Source: Sphaerosporella brunnea
Taxonomy: Eukaryota > Ascomycota > Pezizomycetes > Pezizales > Pyronemataceae
Length of the DNA stretch: 64,000 bases
NCBI GenBank assembly: GCA_008704415.1
Contig: VXIS01000040.1
Location: forward strand, 124,001 to 188,000
Direction of reading: 5' to 3'
Positions within the stretch are counted from its first letter, which is position 1. Each line of letters opens with the position of its first letter. Below the pieces are notes generated by a model. That model did not search any database. It was not told the origin of the DNA and saw only the letters and a program-made list of their open reading frames with translations. Below are positions 56,780 to 64,000 of the stretch, piece by piece. Both the position numbers and the translations under genes were made by a program.

Positions 56780-59177
56780 TCAGGGTTTTTGTGCGTCTTC
56801 ATTTGCCATGGTGCTCTGGAATTTGGATGGCACGGCGTTTGGTATGGCCTGGCATTGCACGGCGTTTTTTGACAGGATTTTCTCATATACTGCTATATCG
56901 TTTTGCTGAAGTGATTGCCTTTTCCTGTTCGCGTGTATATACTAGGGTAGAGTAGGGTAGATGCTTGAGGATAGAAGGAAAGAGAGATGCTCGAAAGACA
57001 AGCCTTCCTTTCCATCTCGTTTACCAGCTTGCTGAAAACTCGTTTAGACGATCACATCCTCTCTTCTTCGCATGGCATGTGCTGGCATATGGCCGCCAAG
57101 CGAAATGCAGGGTTCAATAAACCCTATCTACGTCATCAACTTCCACCGTTGGGTCGGCGTTGCCGCCGTTGCGCTCTTCCGCGCGAGACTTAAACGGATG
57201 AGTTTTGGATACCCCTTCGCGTTTACACCTCGGATCAACGTTTGAGTGGATCATCAGGTGAGCGCAAACTGGAGGGGCTCGAGTTCCTGACAAATTTGGT
57301 TTTTATGCCTAAGGCTCACGGCTTGTTTGGGGCGCTGAGGAACGTTAAGCCGCGCCTTGCGCGCGCCTGCGTTGCGGGGGAAACGATGACCCTCGATGAG
57401 TCGGGAAACAACTCTCTTGTTTCCGAAGACTCGGCAAAGAGGTCGAATGGTTCATCTGGATCTCTAAGGGGGAGTCAAAATTATGCATAAAAACGCGTCG
57501 CGACCTGGCAAAGGTTTTTTTCTGGAGAAAAAGGTTTCCCCGTCAGGGCGGAGCATGCCCGCGGGAAGACGCGAGACCCGTGGAATGGAACGGTCTCGGT
57601 GCATGCATCCCCGCCGGCTAGCGGATGGCGGGCGGAGATATGCGAGTGAGTGCAAGTGCATGCAGTTGTCACTTCAACGCGTCTGCACACGATCTATCCA
57701 TCAGATGTACGGTCTAATGTAAGTAGCAAGAAGCCTACAAGATTGTTGACGCCTATGCTGTTGATGTGAAGAGTCCGTGCGAAAGGTGTTCAGCCTTATG
57801 TAGGTTAGTAAAAAGGGGGGGGGGGGGGTTAATTCGTCATTCGTCACAATCTGACTGTCGTATTTGGATCGGCTTCTAAATTCCTCTTCTGGAACATGGC
57901 GTCAACAACCAGTTGGAGGAGGTTTTTTTTTTGATCCTAAAATTAAACCGAGAGCAGAAGTCGGCTCGCTCTCGAAGAAACCAGCGCATCCCGCCGGTCA
58001 TCGAGAGCCCCCGTGGAACGATGTTCGGGATATGTGTACACACCCACACACACACACACACACACACGACACCTTACCGTACCGGCGACCCGGAATGGAA
58101 GCACGACGGTATTAGGGTTCTTTGGTTCGAGATGGGCCGGTGAGATGGAAGTCCGTACAGGCAGGCACATGACGGGTTAGGGAAGTCGATGCAGTGGTCA
58201 TAAATTTGCCTAGCTGCAAGGCATAATATCGAGCGTGAACTGAGTGAGAATGAGGGAACGCGGGCAAACAACGCGGGTGTGTGCCCAAGCTCGTTTCCGA
58301 GCGTGTACTTTCGACCGCGTTCGCGGGCATCTCCCGACGGGCAGCTCCATGTGGACCGCGAGGTGAGAACTGCGGAGGATGCTGCATCTTTTTCTTGACT
58401 GTAGCAGCATCTTGTCTTCTTCTGGTTGTTGATCTGCAGCGTCGTCCATTCCTTTTCCTTCACTCCAAAGGACTATTTCACGTGTTCAATCCTGAACTCC
58501 GAACACGCCCTGAGCCTCCCCCCACTCCGTCGGCCATTTTCTGTATGTAAAATCGAAAAGACTCCATCATCCCGTGCAGTTGTTGAAGAAGCGGCACTAA
58601 AACGCACCTAGTCCAGTGTGGCCATGCATATTAGCCACCCACGCACGACAGCAGCCCTCTAAACCACCACCACCACCCCCATCTCCAAATCCAGAGCAAC
58701 CCCTTCTTCCCCTCTCCCCGGGTCCCGACTTCCATACCGCAACACCCCCTCCCCCCACAAAAACCCGCTGCCCCCGACGACGGCCTCGATCCTCTCCAGC
58801 TCTTCCGACCCCTTAATCACTACTCTTTGAATTTACACCTACTCGTCGTCCGTCAACCTTGGGGAAATCGTCGTAGGCGTTTCCCTGTATTTGAACCCAC
58901 GGTCACCCACGGTCACCCTCGGCAACCCCTTCGACGCTGCTTGCATTCCACCTTCGAACTACATTCCGAGTCGAAGGGAATTTCGATTCAGTTGCCACTG
59001 ACTAATTCTAATCATTGCATGCAACGCTGCTTAGCGAGAACCGATCAACACGCCTCCTCAACACGTTGAATTTGACCTGTTGGATTAATCACGACGCCTT
59101 TCCGAGACACCGAAGCAACCATCACTTTCTCGCGTCTGTTGGCTCGAGTATTCTGCCCGATATCACAGTCCTACCCT
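56780..59177. other. 2.4-kb gene-poor interval with simple repeats
   Basis: No gene recognised. Contains a 14-G run (about 57825-57838) and a CA microsatellite (about 58045-58067). From 58640 to 58830 the plus strand is C-rich, probably the CDC4 promoter/5' UTR, whose long leader may extend here. Confidence 0.45.
58045..58067 (+). repeat. CA dinucleotide microsatellite
   Basis: About 11-12 CA units in an intergenic region. Confidence 0.9.
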
Positions 59178-62100
59178 ATGGAACCTCCTTCTGCTCCTAA
59201 TGCCGCTCGTCGAAGTCAGCCGCATCATACAGCAATACCTACACCGGGTATGTCGCGAACGACAGACAGACAACACCCAACGACGATGACACGGGAACCA
59301 AGGAGAAAGGTGGCTCCCTACACCACAGTAGGACAGTTCTCGTATGCCCCGACAACGCAGACTACCGTGGTGACTACTACGACCACCACGACCACCACCT
59401 TTCCCCAGCTGGTGATGAAGCCACCGAGAGAGTTAAATGAACTCGACCCAAAGGAATACCCCTTGGCAGCTGTACCCACGCCGGCGGCTTTAAAGCGATT
59501 CGCCTTTGATATTGATGGAAAGCCGGCGTACTTTAGGGAAGAGGATGACGCGGATGCATCGCTTCGAAATGTATGTGTCGCCCCTGAATATCAGCCAAGA
59601 ATAAAACATAATTCTCACAACTATCCGTCATCTAGCTTGAATCTATGGTAAAGGAGTTGAACCGGAATAACGGCATGATACGGACAGAGGTTCGCGGAAA
59701 GGAACAGTTCGTGCTTCCTAATAACTGCTTAACAAGCCCCCTAGCTTCCGCCGCTATCCAGGCGGCGGCACAACCTGGTTCGAGTAGAAAACGACCCGCT
59801 TCCCCTGTGTCGATATCAGAGGCTGCTGAACGCGTTGCGACGTTGCAGAACCGAGGACAAAAGCGTCGACAGATGGCTCGGACGCGTCCCGGTGCTCTAA
59901 ATAAGCCAACCACCCCTTCTCCCAAGAAGAATGTTCGCTCCAGCCGGAACACCACACCGCATAACACCAACAACGATACCCAAGTCACAGCCATTCCTAC
60001 TCATGCCCCTCGACCTGTTCGCCCGCTCCATCAACAGTTGACACAGATCCAGAGCTCGACGCCCTTGATGTCTCCTCAGAATCGCATCCCTACTCAGACA
60101 CAACAGCAGGAGACTCCGCTCACCCTTTCCCCTCAACTAGCATCGAAAACGGTAGATGATGAGGATGTAAATATGCAAGGCACGCCCACACCGCAGGAGG
60201 AGTTAGATTCTGACAACACCGCTCATGCGGATTCGCCTACGCACGGCGCGGGTGGAATCGATGGATTGGCTGGTGGGGAACTGCCTCTAAGTCTACCGAG
60301 CCCGAGTTTGAGCCCGGTAACGGCAGCTCTGAACCATGGGAACCACAATTACTTTGCGGCTATGGATACAGACGACATCACATCACCGCTAGACCTGCAG
60401 CCCGCTGATGAGGATCTGATGGATATGCCAATCATTCCCACGCCGTCGAGGGAAATCTCCCAATTAGATATTGCTGCACATCGTGGCGCGCCCGGAGGAC
60501 TGATGGATATCCCGAACATGCTCGATACTTTTGATGCGATGCCATCCACCGTCAAGTCATATGTCATGTACCAATTGTTACGCCGGTGCTCAAAGAACAC
60601 ACTTCAAACAGTGGCGAGCGTCGTCAATCCTGCTTTGATGTGTGATTTCTTGACCCTGCTACCGTCAGAACTCTCTTTGGAAATCATCAAATATCTGGAT
60701 GTTAAGAGTTTGTGCAATGCGGCTCAAGTGTCGAAGAGGTGGAGGTTGATAATCGACTCCGATGAGTGGACTTGGAAGAAGCTCTTCGACCAAGATGGGT
60801 TCCAGCTTCAGGAAGGAGAACTTGACAGGGCGATTAGAGAAGGCTGGGGATACCAAGACCCACGAGGCGATGATGATTGGGAGGTTGATATCAACAGCAA
60901 CCTTACCAGTTCTCGTTCAGGAGGTGCTGCTAGTTCGTCGTTAGGAATGACTGGAAAGTCCAAGAGAAAAGTTACCCGTGCAGTATCCCGACAACAAAAG
61001 AAGAAGAGAGATGCAGTTGAAACCCTTGGCAAGGAAGAGTTCAACGAAGTCATCTCGGAAATCATCTCCAATTCGGCAGGCCCCATCACTGCTGCTGATG
61101 CTGCTGAGAAGGCGTACAATAAGGCTGCTGTCGGACTTCCATCATTGAGGAATTTGCACCTGTTCAAATCAATCTATCGCAGACATCATATTATCCGAAG
61201 AAGTTGGATCCGACCGGATGTCAAGCCGAAGCACATTTCTTTCCGCGGACATCAGCGGCACGTAGTCACCTGTCTTCAATTCGACACCGACAAGATTTTG
61301 ACTGGATCAGACGATACTAACATTAATGTCTATGATACTACAACTGGTGTCTTGAGGGCGACTTTGGAAGGTCACGAAGGTGGTGTGTGGGCTCTGCAGT
61401 ATGAGGGAAATCAGTTAGTCTCTGGGTCTACGGACCGAACGGTTAGGGTTTGGGACATCGCAGGGACCAGGTGCACGCAGATCTTCCATGGCCATACATC
61501 CACGGTGCGATGCCTACAGATTCTCATGCCGACTAAGATTGGAGTCAGGGCCGACGGAAAGGAGATACGGATGCCTAAACAGCCTCTGATTATCACCGGT
61601 TCGCGCGATTCAACTTTGAGAGTGTGGAAACTTCCCTCGCCCGATGATTTCCCCTACCTATCTGCTCAAGATAACGACACTTTCACGAACTCAGCGAACA
61701 ACCCCTACTTTGTCCGGATTCTGCAAGGGCACCAGCATTCAGTTCGTGCGATCTCTGCGCATGGAGACACATTGGTCAGTGGCAGCTACGACCATACCGT
61801 GAAGGTTTGGAGGGTGTCGACAGGCGAGATTATTCACACCCTGCGAGGCCACACCCAGAAGGTGTATAGCGTCGTCCTGGACCACAAACGGAACAGATGC
61901 ATCTCGGGTAGTATGGATAACATGGTCAAGGTGTGGTCTCTGGATACTGGCTCAGTCATCTACACCCTCGAAGGGCATAGTCAGCTAGTAGGGTTGTTAG
62001 ACTTGAGTCATGATAAGCTGGTTTCGGCAGCAGCGGACTCCACGCTTCGCATCTGGGACCCGGAGACCGGCCAATGCAAACACACGCTGACGGCGCACAC

Positions 62101-62534
62101 GGGTGCCATCACATGCTTCCAGCACGATGAGACAAAGGTTATCTCTGGTTCCGATAGGACCCTCAAGATGTGGAACATCAAGACCGGAGAGTTTATCCGG
62201 GACCTGTTGACCGACTTGACTGGTGTTTGGCAAGTCAAGTTCAATGAACGGCGGTGCGTTGCAGCTGTCCAGAGGGAGCAGGTCACGTATATTGAGGTCA
62301 GTCATCTTGATCTGCTGTGAAAGTCAAGGCATACTGACTGCATTCTAGGTCCTGGATTTCGGAGCTGCAAGAGACGGTGTGCCCGAGGATCAGCGCGGGC
62401 GCAGGATCGTAGTTGACCTCGAAGGCAACGAGCTGCCCGAAGGCAGCGACGCTATGGACGAAGGTTAGAGAACTGCAGATCGTTATGATAGCACAATTAA
62501 TATTCTAATTTCAACCTTAGGTGAAGACTTCTAA
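59178..62534 (+). CDS. CDC4: F-box/WD40 protein Cdc4 (SCF substrate receptor)
   Basis: Substrate-recognition subunit of the SCF ubiquitin ligase that targets CDK-phosphorylated proteins. Exons 59178-59570, 59636-62296, 62349-62463 and 62521-62534; 1,060 residues. N-terminal ~460 residues are Pro/Thr/Ser-rich. F-box at about 470-515 (LLPSELSLEIIKYLDVKSLC ... DEWTWKKLF). Eight or so WD40 blades follow from about residue 665 (ISFRGHQRHVVTCLQFD, LEGHEGGVWALQYEGNQLVS, GHTSTVRCLQI, LQGHQHSVRAIS, LRGHTQKVYSVVLD, LEGHSQLVGLLDLS, LTAHTGAITCFQHD). The C-terminal VLDFGAARDG is typical of Cdc4. Introns 59571-59635, 62297-62348 and 62464-62520. The last exon is 14 nt, coding only for the final Glu-Asp-Phe and stop. 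ATG 59178 (MEPPSAPNAARRSQPHH) is the first in frame; upstream frames are closed or ATG-less. Confidence 0.95.
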
Positions 62535-64000
62535 GTCCACTGTAAATTTGAATTTTTTACCTACCACAATCCGGCACTTGACGAGACCGAACACAACACC
62601 CTGGCGTTTTCTCCTTTATTTTTACTTCTACACCCACGGCGAAGATTACCATCACGTTATGAACCCTTTGATTTCCCCTCATACTTTTTACTTATTTTTT
62701 TATCCGTCCTCGACATATTATCATGGCGTTGGTTGCTGCTTTTTCATGCAATTTTGTTTTCCCTTGCTTTCTTCTATCATGCATCGTCGTCAATAGGACC
62801 GGAGCGGGAAGGAGAGGGAGGTGTTGGGATGGATGGACTTTTTTTTCTTTGCTTTCTGAATGGATAGGTGGATATTAGCTTGGAGGTTTATATGTGAAAA
62901 GAGTATCATGAAGTAAACTACAAGTACCCTTCGGTTGCATTGACGGGCGCAAGCTGTCTTTTTTTCTCTTAAGCTATTTTTTTTTTTTTTTTTTCGGTGC
63001 TGCTAGAACGGCGGCGAGTACATTGGTCTTGTGCCCCTTTTATTTCCTTTTGCTGTTGCTGTGACTTGATGAAACGGATCCTTGAGAACTGTGGGACAGG
63101 AGCTTGAGTTGCTCAGTGAACGTAAGGGGTAGAGTTAGTGTATATATCGGTATGTTACGAACTTATTCGATCGTGTTTTTTATCTTCTAAGACAGCACCA
63201 TATATGGGCCACTGATTAGCGATGGCACAATAGGTAGTTGTAGTTGAATACCCACAATAAAAGATGCCTAAAATTGGGCATATTATGCGCCGTAAAAGTT
63301 GTTTCCTCTTGTCGCTTGTTTTGCGCCTGATTCCGGTGGATGTGAGTGCTAGCATGTGAGCCGCGATTATGTGGAGGACCATAATCGGTGGGGTATTTGG
63401 AGCTTTATTGATCCCCGACCATCATTGAAATGAAAAGGCATATTATGTGCCTAAAATGAAAGTAGACGTCCATATTCTGGTACCCATATATGGTGCCGTT
63501 TTCAGCCAAATTTAATACCCCTAGTGGAGTATTTGCGAGACAAATTGTTCTACAGTTATGTACGGTATCTGAAATGCCCTGTCACGGTGCTCATCGTGCT
63601 CCCGTTTCCAAGTAATCAATAGAGGATATACGGGTTCGCGATCTATGGAAATAAAGCTCGATGGCAATGCTGGAGCTGAATCTGGGGCGAGAACAGAGCT
63701 TTTTTTATTTTTATTTTTGTTGGTCAAATCATGGACTTTAACTTTAACGGCTTTTATGCCAAAACATGGCAAAAGGTGCATTGCAGCGTTACCCCCCCCC
63801 CCCCCCAATTTTGTTTTTTATGCCCCCCCAGACACCCGCCACTCACTCCACTGAAGGTCCGCTCCTTAATATCCCCCCCGCTATGCGTAAGCAGCCAGTA
63901 CATACGGCGGCATATAGTCCAAAGGAGCTTTTTCGAGGCAGTGAATGACAGCAACCGCATGCACACAGGGAAATCTTGGTGTCCTGAAACCGCACACAGG
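62535..64000. other. Right-edge intergenic region
   Basis: 3' flank of CDC4 with poly-T tracts (about 62976-62993) and a 15-C run (63792-63806). GGCATATTATG-type motifs occur twice (about 63277 and 63437). No gene supported to the window end. Confidence 0.4.

Overview
The window is nuclear DNA of a filamentous ascomycete (Pezizomycotina). Genes are separated by 0.3-2.4 kb. They carry many short GT-AG introns, mostly 47-90 bp, often with a CTRAC branch site 10-25 nt before the acceptor. The predicted proteins are typical of this group: fungal Sec3, an SRP40/Nopp140 homologue, a DUF4470 protein, a GPI-anchored S10 carboxypeptidase and a fungal Cdc4. I cannot place it to genus. No rRNA, tRNA or CRISPR array was recognised.

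Layout: 1-3.1 kb holds most of a Sas3-type MYST histone acetyltransferase (minus, cut by the left edge). At 3.6-4.1 kb is the MWFE/NDUFA1 subunit of complex I, with a 4-nt microexon. At 5.0-5.7 kb is a beta carbonic anhydrase (minus). A small orphan gene at 7.9 kb is followed by nested foldback transposons (8.2-9.4 kb). At 9.8-11.1 kb is an SRP40-like nucleolar phosphoprotein. At 11.9-13.7 kb is the telomere-capping protein Stn1, whose stop codon lies inside a transposon terminus. Two more large foldback elements occupy 14.2-15.0 kb. At 15.5-18.5 kb is a TPR/DUF4470 protein with a probable GC-AG intron. A ~1 kb inverted-repeat element built from a ~30-bp periodic motif lies at 18.7-19.75 kb. 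At 19.9-23.2 kb is the GPI ethanolamine-phosphate transferase Mcd4, with a foldback element inside one intron.

The second half runs as follows: a large FG-like disordered protein (25.8-28.2), the 40S biogenesis factor Tsr1 (29.4-31.9, minus), a PIG-Y-like membrane protein (33.1-33.9, minus), the 51-kDa NADH-binding subunit of complex I (35.0-36.7, minus), an acidic ORF and a SAPS-domain Sit4-associated protein (37.4-41.3, minus), the ESCRT-III protein Vps60 (43.6-44.6), the DEAD-box helicase Dbp4 (44.9-47.3, minus), exocyst Sec3 (47.9-52.2), a GPI-anchored serine carboxypeptidase (52.5-55.0, minus), a dual-specificity phosphatase (56.0-56.8) and the F-box/WD40 protein Cdc4 (59.2-62.5).

The genes are mostly housekeeping and do not form an obvious cluster or pathway. 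Loose themes are complex I (two subunits), ribosome biogenesis (Tsr1, Dbp4, SRP40), and GPI-anchor synthesis and use (Mcd4, PIG-Y, the carboxypeptidase). The less ordinary content is the density of small non-autonomous foldback transposons, their contact with host genes, and unusual splice structures. Exon boundaries were worked out by hand from splice signals, reading phase and remembered family motifs. Where I give full exon lists, the exon lengths sum to a whole number of codons.
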